A DNA stretch of 64,000 bases from Aliiroseovarius crassostreae (GCF_001307765.1 NZ_LKBA01000006.1:248001-312000), one strand, 5' to 3'. Positions 8,832-16,848 are shown, counted from the stretch's first letter. The notes: generated by a model from the letters alone, not told the origin. Program-made: numbers and translations.

Positions 8832-9704
8832 ATGAAAATCGGATTTATCGGATTAGGCAATATGGGCGGCCCGATGGCGGCAAACCTGGCGGGTGCCGGG
8901 CACGAGGTTGTCGGGTTCGACATGGCACCGGTCGACATCGAAGGCGTGACCATGGCGGCCTCGGGCGCAGAAGCCGCGACCGGTGCCGACGTGGTGGTCA
9001 CCATGCTGCCCAATGGCCAGATCCTGCGGGCCGTTGCCAATGAAATCATCCCTGCGATGAGCGCAGGTGCGGGTTTTGTCGATTGCTCAACCGTGGATGT
9101 GGAAAGTGCCCGCGCGGTGGCGGAACAGGCGGTGGCAGCGGGGCTGCTTGCGGTGGACGCACCGGTTTCAGGCGGCGTCGGCGGGGCTGCGGGCGGCACG
9201 CTCACCTTCATGGCAGGCGGCTCGGATGATGCTTTTGCCAAGGCAGAGCCGCTATTTGACATCATGGGGCAGAAAGCGGTGCATTGCGGGGCCTCCGGCG
9301 CCGGTCAGGCGGCGAAAATCTGCAACAACATGATCCTCGGCATCACCATGGTCGGCACCTGCGAAGCCTTTGCCCTGGCCGACAAGCTGGGTCTGGAACG
9401 CCAGAAAATGTTTGACGTGGTGTCGACCTCTTCCGGCTATAGCTGGACCATGAACGCCTATTGCCCCGCCCCGGGTGTCGGGCCGCAATCCCCTGCGGAC
9501 AATGATTACAAGCCGGGCTTTGCGGCAGAATTGATGCTGAAGGATTTGCGTCTGAGCCAGCAGGCTGCGGAAGCTGCGGATGCGGACACGCCGATGGGGC
9601 TGCGCGCCACCGAGCTTTACACCAGCTTTGTCGAGGACGAGGATGGGCTGGGCATGGATTTCTCGGCCATGCTGCCGCGGTTTGAAAAGCGCGGGCGCAA
9701 CTGA
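8832..9704 (+). CDS. mmsB: 3-hydroxyisobutyrate dehydrogenase
   Basis: Oxidises 3-hydroxyisobutyrate to methylmalonate semialdehyde with NAD, feeding MmsA. The 290 residues show the Rossmann motif GFIGLGNMGGPMAANL at the N-terminus, the substrate-binding DAPVSGGVGGAAGGTL (about residue 116) and the catalytic lysine in AGQAAKICNNMILG (about residue 165). AGGAGG precedes the ATG. With the two preceding genes it gives isobutyryl-CoA to methylmalonate semialdehyde; mmsA at 2257 completes the path. Confidence 0.95.
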   Translation: MKIGFIGLGNMGGPMAANLAGAGHEVVGFDMAPVDIEGVTMAASGAEAATGADVVVTMLPNGQILRAVANEIIPAMSAGAGFVDCSTVDVESARAVAEQAVAAGLLAVDAPVSGGVGGAAGGTLTFMAGGSDDAFAKAEPLFDIMGQKAVHCGASGAGQAAKICNNMILGITMVGTCEAFALADKLGLERQKMFDVVSTSSGYSWTMNAYCPAPGVGPQSPADNDYKPGFAAELMLKDLRLSQQAAEAADADTPMGLRATELYTSFVEDEDGLGMDFSAMLPRFEKRGRN

Positions 9705-9714
9705 CATCGGCGAC

Positions 9715-9766
9715 GAGGGGGCTCTGCCCCCTTCGAACCCCCGAGGTATTTGGGGCAAGAAAAAGG
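9715..9766. repeat. GC-rich REP-like palindrome, copy 3
   Basis: GAGGGGGCTCTGCCCCCTTCG followed by CCGAGGTATTTGGGGCAAGAAAAAGG just after mmsB. Its palindrome may act in mRNA 3'-end formation. Confidence 0.65.
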
Positions 9767-9886
9767 GGCGCGGTTTGGGGTTCTGTCTTTTACGGGGGCG
9801 GAGTTTTTAACAAGGTGTGACCATCTGCGCCATGTCGTTGCGGATGCAACATGGTAAAAAGAGATTACGAACTGTGGGAGGTTCGC

Positions 9887-10546
9887 ATGAGCTGGACGCA
9901 GGACAGCGACGAGATGGCCGGGCTGGACGCCCCGGCCCGTGTTCTTTTGAACACGCTGGCCCCTTTGGATGTGCCCAAAGGGGCCATTCTGTTTGCGCCG
10001 GGCGAAGCGGTGAAGGGCTATGTCGTCATGCTTTCGGGGCGGGTGGAAGTGAACCTGATCGGCCCCAACGGGCGTGACATCCTGCTCTATCGTGTGGCCC
10101 CCGGCCAGAGCTGCATCCAGTCCACCCTGGGCCTTTTGGGCGGGGAGGAATACACCGCAGAGGCCATGGCCCAGAGCCCGTCCCGCCTTGTTCTCATTCC
10201 GAAAGATGTGTTTTTCGCGCTGATCGACAGCTCTCCCGGATTTCGCCGCCTCGTTTTCGGGGCGTTCGCGGAACGGATGCAGGCGATGATGCAACTGATC
10301 GAAAATGTCAGTTTCATGTCGGTGGAGGCGCGGCTTGCGACGTTGATCCTTGACCGGGCGGGGCCTGACAATTGCCTGAAAATGACGCAGGCCGAAATCG
10401 GGCGCGCCATCGGCACGGCGCGCGAGGTGATCTCGCGCCGGCTTGAGAGGCTGGCGCAGGGGGGACTGGTGGCCCATGAACGCGGGGTGGTGACGGTTCT
10501 GGACCGAAAGGGGTTGGAAGAGATTTGCCGCGCCCCGGCATTCTGA
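9887..10546 (+). CDS. Crp/Fnr-family regulator
   Basis: A 219-residue regulator with an N-terminal cyclic-nucleotide-binding fold (about residues 20-115), a long dimer helix and a C-terminal winged helix (MTQAEIGRAIGTAREVISRR). The recognition helix has R-E-x-x-x-R, the arrangement by which CRP reads TGTGA. There is no Fnr-type cysteine cluster, so oxygen sensing by an Fe-S centre is unlikely. GGGAGG five bases upstream supports the ATG at 9887. A perfect TGTGAC dyad begins 18 bases after its stop and precedes a DUF2892 gene, a likely target. Confidence 0.88.
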   Translation: MSWTQDSDEMAGLDAPARVLLNTLAPLDVPKGAILFAPGEAVKGYVVMLSGRVEVNLIGPNGRDILLYRVAPGQSCIQSTLGLLGGEEYTAEAMAQSPSRLVLIPKDVFFALIDSSPGFRRLVFGAFAERMQAMMQLIENVSFMSVEARLATLILDRAGPDNCLKMTQAEIGRAIGTAREVISRRLERLAQGGLVAHERGVVTVLDRKGLEEICRAPAF

Positions 10547-10563
10547 GCAGTTTTTTCCTCTCT

Positions 10564-10580
10564 ATGTGACAGGGTCACAT
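10564..10580. promoter_or_regulatory. Palindromic operator, probable Crp/Fnr-type site
   Basis: ATGTGAC-AGG-GTCACAT is a perfect 7-bp dyad. The TGTGA half-sites match the CRP class, but the spacer between TGTGA and TCACA is 5 bases, not the usual 6. It lies 54 bases before the DUF2892 ATG. Confidence 0.7.
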
Positions 10581-10634
10581 GCCATGCCCGCCCCCCTCCT
10601 CTATCGTGATGCCAGATAGAACAGGAGACGTCTC

Positions 10635-10823
10635 ATGACCAAGAATATCGGCGGCATCGACCGCATTATCCGAATCGCAATCGGCGCGACCCTGATTGTC
10701 TGGGCCATCATGGGGGGCCCGATCTGGGCCTGGATCGGCATTGTGCCGATGGCCACCGCCATCCTGGGCTGGTGCCCACCCTATGCAATCTTGGGGTTTT
10801 CGGCCTGCAAGATGAAAAACTGA
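10635..10823 (+). CDS. DUF2892 small membrane protein
   Basis: A 62-residue inner-membrane protein with two hydrophobic segments (about residues 12-30 and 33-50). It starts with the DUF2892 signature MTKNIGGIDRIIRI and ends with GWCPPYAILGFSACK, with two cysteines. DUF2892 domains are often found next to rhodanese or sulfide-responsive genes; function is not established. AGGAGACG precedes the ATG. The operator and Crp/Fnr gene just upstream suggest regulation by that protein. Confidence 0.85.
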   Translation: MTKNIGGIDRIIRIAIGATLIVWAIMGGPIWAWIGIVPMATAILGWCPPYAILGFSACKMKN

Positions 10824-11021
10824 TCCATCCCCAAAGGCACCTTTGTCCCGGAAAGCCTTTTGCAACTTTTTCACGGTAACACTCAAACTGTGGCGAGTTG
10901 TAGTCTGCACCGGGCCACTGGTGCGGTGAGTTTCAGTAACAGCGTAATTGGTGACCGGGGGGCGTTTCGCACGTCCCCCGATTTCATCTGGCACCTGGTT
11001 TCAAAGCCGGCTTCCAATGAA
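10824..11021. other. Structured intergenic stretch, no gene seen
   Basis: No convincing reading frame. It holds a hairpin GCACC...GGTGC near 10906-10923 and a stronger one at 10956-10980 (CGGGGGGCGT with ACGTCCCCCG, 9 of 10 pairs), then the terminator at 11022. It could be the 3' end of the DUF2892 mRNA or a small RNA. Confidence 0.35.
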
Positions 11022-11050
11022 AAAGGCGCGGAGCAAAACCCCGCGCCTTT
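11022..11050. terminator. Bidirectional terminator after dctM
   Basis: AAAGGCGCGG (11022-11031) pairs perfectly with CCGCGCCTTT (11041-11050). It is followed by TTTTT on the minus strand (end of the dctPQM operon) and by TTTCTTCTT on the plus strand (DUF2892 side). Confidence 0.88.
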
Positions 11051-11112
11051 CTTCTTGGCTCAAATACTCCGGGGTGAGCGAGCTTGCCTCGCGAGGGGCA
11101 GAGCCCCTTCCC
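11049..11112. repeat. GC-rich REP-like palindrome, copy 4
   Basis: TTCTTGGCTCAAATACTCCGG, GGTGAG, then GAGGGGCAGAGCCCCTTCC. Same order of blocks as at 26621 and 63321. Confidence 0.7.
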
Positions 11113-11130
11113 CGGGACATATCTACTTCT

Positions 11131-12522
11131 CTACTTCGTTATGATCTCTGGCCCCATCAGCGTGGTCGGCAACCAGGTCGACAGGAACGGGATATAGGTC
11201 ACCATGATCAGGAAGACGAAGAGCACGGCCAGGAACGGCGCGGCGGCTTTCACCACCTTCATCATCGGCATCCCGGCAACCCCCGAGGTCACGAAGAGGT
11301 TCAGACCAACTGGCGGGGTGATCATGCCGATTTCCATGTTCACCACCATGATGATGCCCAGGTGGATCGGATCCACACCCAGCTCGATGGCAATCGGGAA
11401 CACCAGCGGTGCCACGATCACGATCAGGCCCGAGGGCTCCATGAACTGCCCGCCGATCAGCAGGATCACGTTGACGATGATCAGGAACATGATCTTGCCG
11501 AAACCAGCCGACAGCATCGCGCCTGCGATTTGCTGCGGGATCTGCTCGTCGGTCAGCACATGTTTCAGGATCAGCGCGTTGGCGATGATGAACATCAGGG
11601 TGATGGTCAGCTTGCCCGCGTCAAACAGCGTCTTGCGGGTGTCTTCGTGGAAAAACGCGGTGATCAGCGCCTGCGGGCGTTGGAACAGCGTTTTCTTGCC
11701 CTCCCCCTTGTCCGCCAGCGGCCCCATATCGCGATAGATGAAGGTCGCCACGAGGAACGCATACACGGAGGCAACAGCCGCCGCTTCGGTGGGGGTGAAC
11801 AGCGCACCGGTAATGCCGGGGATGCCATAGATCCCCACCATGATGATCACGATCAGCAACAGACCCCAGACCGCATCGCCAAAGCTCTCAAGCACTTCCT
11901 TGATGCCCGCGAACTCACCTTTCGGCATGTTCTTGATCGTGGCGATCACGTAGATCGCGATCATCAGCATGACACCGGCCATGATGCCGGGAATGACACC
12001 GGCCAGGAACATGCGGCCCACGGACACCTCAACGGCGGAGGCGTAAACCACCATCACGATTGAGGGCGGAATGAGGATGCCCAGCGTGCCCGCGTTACAG
12101 ATCACACCGGCGGCGAAATCCTTGGTGTAGCCCACCTGGCGCATCGCCGCGATCACAATGGTCCCGATCGCCACCACGGTGGCGGGCGACGAGCCGGAAA
12201 GGGCTGCAAACAGCATACAGGCAAACACACCCGCAATCGCCAAACCGCCGCGCATATGGCCAACGCAAGCGATCGAGAAGCGGATGATCCGCTGCGCCAC
12301 GCCGCCGGTGGACATGAAGCTGGAGGCAAGGATGAAGAACGGAATGGCGAGAAGCGTATAATGCCCTGCCTCTGCTTGATAAAAGCTCTGTGCCACCGAC
12401 GCGAGCGAGGTGTCGGAGAAGAGCAGCAGGAAGAGGATCGAGCTCATGCCCAGCGCCACCGCAATGGGCACGCCAATCATCAGAAACCCGATCACCATCA
12501 GGAAAAGAAAGACTACATCCAT
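11131..12522 (-). CDS. dctM: TRAP transporter large permease DctM
   Basis: The 463-residue integral membrane subunit of a tripartite ATP-independent periplasmic transporter; it performs sodium-coupled substrate movement across the inner membrane. About a dozen hydrophobic segments are visible, with family blocks IPFFILASSFMSTGG and GILIPPSIVMVVYASA, and GMITPPVGLNLFVTSG near the C-terminus. A hydrophilic insert (around residues 255-300) is typical of the C4-dicarboxylate branch. It starts three bases after the dctQ stop, in the operon order dctP-dctQ-dctM. Confidence 0.93.
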   Translation of the reverse strand: MDVVFLFLMVIGFLMIGVPIAVALGMSSILFLLLFSDTSLASVAQSFYQAEAGHYTLLAIPFFILASSFMSTGGVAQRIIRFSIACVGHMRGGLAIAGVFACMLFAALSGSSPATVVAIGTIVIAAMRQVGYTKDFAAGVICNAGTLGILIPPSIVMVVYASAVEVSVGRMFLAGVIPGIMAGVMLMIAIYVIATIKNMPKGEFAGIKEVLESFGDAVWGLLLIVIIMVGIYGIPGITGALFTPTEAAAVASVYAFLVATFIYRDMGPLADKGEGKKTLFQRPQALITAFFHEDTRKTLFDAGKLTITLMFIIANALILKHVLTDEQIPQQIAGAMLSAGFGKIMFLIIVNVILLIGGQFMEPSGLIVIVAPLVFPIAIELGVDPIHLGIIMVVNMEIGMITPPVGLNLFVTSGVAGMPMMKVVKAAAPFLAVLFVFLIMVTYIPFLSTWLPTTLMGPEIITK

Positions 12523-12525
12523 GGA

Positions 12526-13209
12526 TCAGGTCCCCGGTTTTTGAGCAGCGTCATCGCCGTCATCATCATGTTGAAGCTGGTCGATTTCATCTTCGACCTC
12601 GTGGCTCACGATCAGGCTGTCCTGACGCCCTGACCAGATCCGCAGAGTGACCTGCAAAAACCGGAACAAAAGCAGCGCCATGCCAATCGGCAGGATGGCA
12701 TAGGGGATCACCCGTGGCAGCTTGTCATAGGTCTCACCCTGGTTGATCCAGCCTTCCAAAAAGCGCAGGAAATCGGGCATCGGCACCTGATCGGTGATAT
12801 ACCAGGCCTGGTCGCGGGTTTTTTCGAACCCTGTCGGGAACCAGCGCCCCGAGGTCCGGTCAAGTGCGGCATAAGGCGCCCAGTAGTCCCACGCCCCCTT
12901 GAGCAGCAGGAAGGCATAGGCAATGCAGATCGCAGCTGCGATCAGCGCAACCGTCTTGCGGGCCCCTTCGGGCAATACATTGGTCAGCGCGTCCACGCCC
13001 AGATGGGCCGTGATCTTGACCCCGTAGCTCACACCGAACAGCACCAGCCAGGCAAAGAGGATCAGCACCACCTCCAGCCCCCAGATGAGCGAGCTATTGA
13101 ACACGTAGCGCAGCACCACGTTGGTGAAGGTGATCATGGTCATCAGGCCAAGCAGCACGGCAATCGCCGTCTCTTCGAAACCTGTTTTATGTGTGGATGA
13201 ATGGCTCAT
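12526..13209 (-). CDS. dctQ: TRAP transporter small permease DctQ
   Basis: The 227-residue small membrane subunit that pairs with DctM. Four hydrophobic segments are visible, including ETAIAVLLGLMTMITFTNVV and LILFAWLVLFGVSYGVK with the family W. The protein is longer than average, with a soluble loop of about 60 residues between membrane segments 3 and 4. The ATG at 13209 (MSHSSTHK) is preferred over an in-frame ATG at 13320 because the extra 37 residues do not look coding. Confidence 0.88.
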   Translation of the reverse strand: MSHSSTHKTGFEETAIAVLLGLMTMITFTNVVLRYVFNSSLIWGLEVVLILFAWLVLFGVSYGVKITAHLGVDALTNVLPEGARKTVALIAAAICIAYAFLLLKGAWDYWAPYAALDRTSGRWFPTGFEKTRDQAWYITDQVPMPDFLRFLEGWINQGETYDKLPRVIPYAILPIGMALLLFRFLQVTLRIWSGRQDSLIVSHEVEDEIDQLQHDDDGDDAAQKPGT

Positions 13210-13371
13210 ATCGCCCCCTTCTCGTCCCCGCTCACGGCCAGGCAACCCGGTTGAAACCTTCATTCCGGTCGATTGATTGCAGGCGGCTATGTCAGGATTT
13301 TGGGAAAATCCGGGGCCCATTTTCTGGACAGGCCCCGGATATCACACAGGAACTCGTTACACGTAAACGGC

Positions 13372-14373
13372 TTAATACATTGCGTTGGTTTTCTGTGCTT
13401 CGGCGATGTTCTCGGCGCCTACGTCACCTTCAAACTGTGCCCAAACCGGCTTCATGGCTTCGACCCAGGCCGCGCGCTGTTCGTCGGTCAGCTGGCGCAC
13501 CACGCCACCGGCGTCGATGATCGACTGCTTGGCGGCCTCGTTCACGGAAAAGGCTTCGCCGTTGCGCTGCTGGGACACTTCTTTCAGGATCTGTGCCAGT
13601 TGGTCACGCACATCCCCCGGCAGGCCTTCCCACCAGTCCACATTGGTCACGACCAGATAGTCGATGATGCCGTGGTTGGTTTCGGTCACGCCGTCCTGCA
13701 CCTCAAAGAATTTCTTGCCATAGATGTTCGACCAGGTGTTTTCCTGACCATCCACAACGCCGGTCTGCAGCGCGCCGTATACTTCCGAGAAGGCCATCGG
13801 CTGCGGGCTTGCCCCGATAGCTTCCATCTGCGCCACCAGCACGTCCGAGGTCTGCACGCGGAATTTCAGGCCAGCTGCGTCAGATGGCAGTTCCAGCGGT
13901 TTGTTGGCCGAGAACTGTTTCAGACCATTGTGCCAGAACGCGAGCCCCAGAAGACCGCGGCGCGTCATCGACTCTTTCATCGCCTGCCCGGTTTCCGACT
14001 GTTGGAACGCGTCCACCGCATCCATGTTCTTGAACATGAAGGGCAGGTCAAAGATGCGGAATTTCTTGGTGAAGGCTTCGAACTTCGACAGCGACGGTGC
14101 GGCCATCTGCACGTCACCCTGCAGCATCGCTTCCAGCACCTGGTTGTCGTTATAAAGGGTCGAGTTCGGGAACACCTCCATACAGGCTTTGCCGTTCATC
14201 TCGTCGTTCACGCGTTGCTCCAAAAGCGACGCGGCAATCCCCTTGGGGTGCTTGTCGGCATTGGTCACATGGCTGAACTTGATCACGATCTCGCCTTCAT
14301 CACAGGCCGCCTGCGCGGTGCCCATGGAAACGGTCAGAGCGAGGGCCGATACGGCCAGAGTAAGGAATTTCAT
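13372..14373 (-). CDS. dctP: TRAP transporter solute-binding protein DctP
   Basis: A 333-residue periplasmic binding protein of the DctP family. A Sec signal peptide (MKFLTLAVSALALTVSMG, cleavage after AQA) is followed by IVIKFSHVTNADKHPKG, the family start. QENTWSNIYGKKFFEVQDG near residue 215 is the conserved block around the carboxylate-binding arginine loop, as in C4-dicarboxylate binders. GGGAGGACATCTT precedes the ATG. Substrate is inferred as a C4-dicarboxylate; the nearby dctD remnant supports this. Confidence 0.93.
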   Translation of the reverse strand: MKFLTLAVSALALTVSMGTAQAACDEGEIVIKFSHVTNADKHPKGIAASLLEQRVNDEMNGKACMEVFPNSTLYNDNQVLEAMLQGDVQMAAPSLSKFEAFTKKFRIFDLPFMFKNMDAVDAFQQSETGQAMKESMTRRGLLGLAFWHNGLKQFSANKPLELPSDAAGLKFRVQTSDVLVAQMEAIGASPQPMAFSEVYGALQTGVVDGQENTWSNIYGKKFFEVQDGVTETNHGIIDYLVVTNVDWWEGLPGDVRDQLAQILKEVSQQRNGEAFSVNEAAKQSIIDAGGVVRQLTDEQRAAWVEAMKPVWAQFEGDVGAENIAEAQKTNAMY

Positions 14374-14788
14374 AAGATGTCCTCCCAGACAGAATTGCTT
14401 CCTACATCCTTGAAACGGATGTTGACGCCATTGGGGCATGGGGGGACGGACCTGCCAAGGGGAGAGGCAGAGGTTGCGTCAACGCTGAATTTTTACGTTA
14501 TTTTTCATAAGATTGCCAAAATATGATGCGAGTTGAAATTTTCGTGACTTGGCCAAGTGGGCGATTTTCCGCACAGGGCATTTTCGGTGTGTGCGGTTTT
14601 TCGCACATTGCGCGAGACCGGATCGGACGAATCACCATGGCTTTTGCAGCAAACTGGAACGAATCAGGTCATCGTGGATGAGGTCGCATCGCATACCCAG
14701 TGTCCGACATGAGCCGATTTCAACCGATGCTGCGTAATGCACGATTAGCAGCTTTTACTTCGGTGCTGAAACATACGACAATCAGCTC
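14374..14788. promoter_or_regulatory. dctP upstream region with TGTGCG half-sites
   Basis: No gene. On the minus strand TGTGCGGAAAA (14565-14575) and TGTGCGAAAAA (14597-14607) are direct repeats whose starts are 32 bases apart. A third, inverted TGTGCGG lies at 14590-14596. This looks like a multi-site operator for the TRAP operon. The part next to the ATG is AT-rich. Confidence 0.5.
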
Positions 14789-15424
14789 ATGGCGCTTACC
14801 AAAGAACACCACATCAACTTGCTAAAACTGGCGGAACAGCAATTTCGTCTTGCTTGCACTGTGAGAGTTCACGCAACTCTTGAAACTCTGCCGCTGGATG
14901 CACCCGTTTCACAGTCTTTTGGAAGGCACACATCCACTTGGGAAGAGTTTGGTCTTCGGCAAGATCAGGTTGAGTATGCCGCTCCAACACTTGAGTTCGT
15001 TTCGACGTTTGTAATGTCCTCAGCAATGCGACAAGCATTCGCTGAACATGTCCCCAATGCAAGAAACCATGAAAACTCTGAGATAGCTGCTGCTTATCAA
15101 ATAGCCCGTCTGACCAGAAATGCGTTCTCGCACCACATGCTCGTACCAACGTGGTCCATCGACGGCGATTGCCGAGATCGCACATTTGAGGTGAGAGATG
15201 TAATTAGTTTGGACACGTCAGACCTCGATGGAGAACCTATGCGGTGGGAGCAATATGGCGGCCACCTTGCGATATGGAGGCTATGTCAGTGGGTTCGCTT
15301 TAACGTTTTGGATGACGCCCCTCCTGTTGATCGTAAGCTTCCTATTAGGCCAACAATCGAAGTTATCAAACAAGGCAACGTCTTGGCAAGAAAGATTGGC
15401 GACCTTCCCACCAGTGACGATTAA
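14789..15424 (+). CDS. Orphan AT-rich gene with HEPN-like motif
   Basis: An unrecognised 211-residue soluble protein. GC content is visibly lower than in its neighbours, which suggests transfer. Residues 98-120 form a predicted helix containing RLTRNAFSHHM, in which R110-N111 and H115 make an R-x4-H arrangement like HEPN-domain RNases; helices before it (residues 5-30, 55-90) would fit an all-alpha HEPN fold. The C-terminal third, with WRLCQWVRF, is of unknown type. No Shine-Dalgarno is evident and no partner nucleotidyltransferase is adjacent, so a toxin-antitoxin assignment is not supported. The start is the first ATG. Confidence 0.55.
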   Translation: MALTKEHHINLLKLAEQQFRLACTVRVHATLETLPLDAPVSQSFGRHTSTWEEFGLRQDQVEYAAPTLEFVSTFVMSSAMRQAFAEHVPNARNHENSEIAAAYQIARLTRNAFSHHMLVPTWSIDGDCRDRTFEVRDVISLDTSDLDGEPMRWEQYGGHLAIWRLCQWVRFNVLDDAPPVDRKLPIRPTIEVIKQGNVLARKIGDLPTSDD

Positions 15425-15478
15425 AGCCGACACTGGTGCGGATGCAGCCAATGCTCACTTCGTCCGCAAAGCCGCCCC

Positions 15479-15612
15479 TCACCCCCGATAATCCTCCGCC
15501 CGGATCCCATGGCGGGTGAGCTTATCGTAAAACGTTTTGCGTGGGAATTTGAGGGCGCGGGTCGCGGCCGTGGGCTTGTGGTTGCCAGCATCCGCGATCT
15601 TCACCTCTGCCG
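15479..15612 (-). pseudogene. 3' remnant of a second dctD
   Basis: On the minus strand the last residues read TAATRALKFPRKTFYD then KLTRHGIRAEDYRG and stop, nearly identical to the C-terminus of the intact DctD at 23400-24638. Most differences are synonymous, so this was a separate working paralogue before truncation. Upstream of about 15612 the similarity ends. It carries only the Fis-like DNA-binding helix and cannot function. Its position next to dctPQM suggests that operon once had its own dctBD. Confidence 0.85.
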
Positions 15613-15664
15613 CCCCGTCCGCTTCCGCCTGTGACAACGCCGTGCCGAAAAATCGAAGGCCCCG

Positions 15665-15712
15665 GAGATGAGGCCAGAGATGAGGCCAGAGATGAAGCCA
15701 GAGACGGGGCCA
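15665..15712. repeat. Four tandem 12-bp repeats
   Basis: GAGATGAGGCCA twice, then GAGATGAAGCCA and GAGACGGGGCCA. Four direct units without gaps, in non-coding DNA. Confidence 0.9.
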
Positions 15713-15751
15713 AGGACGGGAAAGACCCCGTTTTTGTTCGGTATGACGTGG

Positions 15752-15827
15752 TTAAAGTGTTTCGACTTATTAGTGAGACACAACAATGAGGCGAAACGCT
15801 CGAAACCTACTGATGTTGCGGGCGTTA
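15752..15827. repeat. Two-hairpin element, copy B (inverted, truncated)
   Basis: TTAAAGTGTTTCG...GAGGCGAAACGCTCGAAACC...GATGTTGCGGGCGTT corresponds to the reverse complement of the right two-thirds of the copy at 16849. The other end is lost. Confidence 0.8.
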
Positions 15828-15911
15828 CGAGATGCAACATGGCTACGCTGAAGCGCGGGCGCCACCCGGGCGCAAAAGAGGGCGCCCATGAGGAGCGCCC
15901 ACTTGCAAGGT

Positions 15912-16118
15912 TCAGGCGAGCGCGATGTTGATTGCGCTTTCGCGGCCGTCGCGGCCAGCCTCGACATCAAAGGTCACCTTCTGATCGTCGTTCAGGGTGG
16001 TCATGCCCGATCTTTCAAGCGCTGAGATGTGCAAAAACACATCTTTCCCACCGGTCTCGGGGGCAATAAAGCCAAATCCTTTGGTGGCGTTGAACCATTT
16101 CACTGTGCCATTGGCCAT
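15912..16118 (-). CDS. Cold-shock domain protein
   Basis: A 68-residue single cold-shock domain protein that binds single-stranded RNA or DNA. RNP1 (KGFGFI, about residues 15-20) and RNP2 (DVFLHIS, about 28-34) are intact and the start MANGTVKWFN is canonical. The ATG at 16118 follows AAGGAAAATTCAC. An upstream in-frame ATG at 16148 would add ten atypical residues. A gene-free stretch of about 250 bases upstream may hold a long leader as in many csp genes. Confidence 0.95.
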   Translation of the reverse strand: MANGTVKWFNATKGFGFIAPETGGKDVFLHISALERSGMTTLNDDQKVTFDVEAGRDGRESAINIALA

Positions 16119-16374
16119 GTGAATTTTCCTTATTTTAATGCTGCCCACGACATGCGGCAGCCCGGCTTCTCACGACAGTGTCGAGCGCTGAGAGCCGATA
16201 AAGGAAAACAGAGGGTCGAATGGTAGTCAGTAGCCCAACATAGGTGGTGCTTGCTTAGAGGGATTACAAGGGCGTACTGTCAGATTTCTGATGTTTCCTT
16301 TTGCCAAGGGGGCATCGAGCCGCTATGTGTTGCAAGCTGTCGGACACCCTGACGGCATGCAAAGGAAAGCTAAA

Positions 16375-16509
16375 ATGTCGTTCAACGACTTGGCGAAGAA
16401 AGAGGCCGCCGCAAAAAAGGCCTTGCAAGAAAAAGATCCTAAATCGCAAACCGTGCCTGAGCAAATCTCTGAGACAAAGTCCGACCTGGCTGACCCGAAA
16501 ACGGCTTGA
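16375..16509 (+). CDS. Small charged unknown protein
   Basis: A 44-residue highly charged protein (MSFNDLAKKEAAAKKALQEK...) with a predicted N-terminal helix. AAAGGA lies about eight bases before the ATG. No family recognised and no clear operon partner. Confidence 0.55.
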   Translation: MSFNDLAKKEAAAKKALQEKDPKSQTVPEQISETKSDLADPKTA

Positions 16510-16563
16510 GTGGCACGGCTGAGCCACTCGGCATCGCACATATCCAGCAGAGGATGGTTGGCC

Positions 16564-16800
16564 CTATAAGCGGTGCGATAGGTTACCGCCAACGATGATC
16601 TCATTGATCAGTTTAGCGGTTTTCGCATGCAGCTTTTGCTCGGCTTCCGTGCCTGGGGCATTCTCGTGGGGCGCAGCTGCATCGCGCAGAATTCCTACGA
16701 TCTCGCGGTCCGGCAGCAGATTGCGGTCTTGCAGCGAAAGTAAGAGAGCCTCGCAAATCGATAAGGCAGCCAGGCCTGCGGGGTCTTGTTGGTCTGACAT
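16564..16800 (-). CDS. Small unknown helical protein
   Basis: A 78-residue, probably all-helical soluble protein (MSDQQDPAGLAALSICEALLLSL at the start, Lys/Asn-rich end). The ATG at 16800 follows AGAGGATTGCCCCC. Further upstream the frame runs into a dispersed repeat, so a longer product is unlikely. No family or function recognised. It is convergent with the 44-residue gene. Confidence 0.6.
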   Translation of the reverse strand: MSDQQDPAGLAALSICEALLLSLQDRNLLPDREIVGILRDAAAPHENAPGTEAEQKLHAKTAKLINEIIVGGNLSHRL

Positions 16801-16848
16801 GGGGGCAATCCTCTTTCTTTGTTGTCTCGCGACCGGGCGAGCTCGTGA

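Noticed and set aside
15665-15712. CRISPR array
   Set aside because: Units are 12 bp, contiguous and without spacers; no cas genes.
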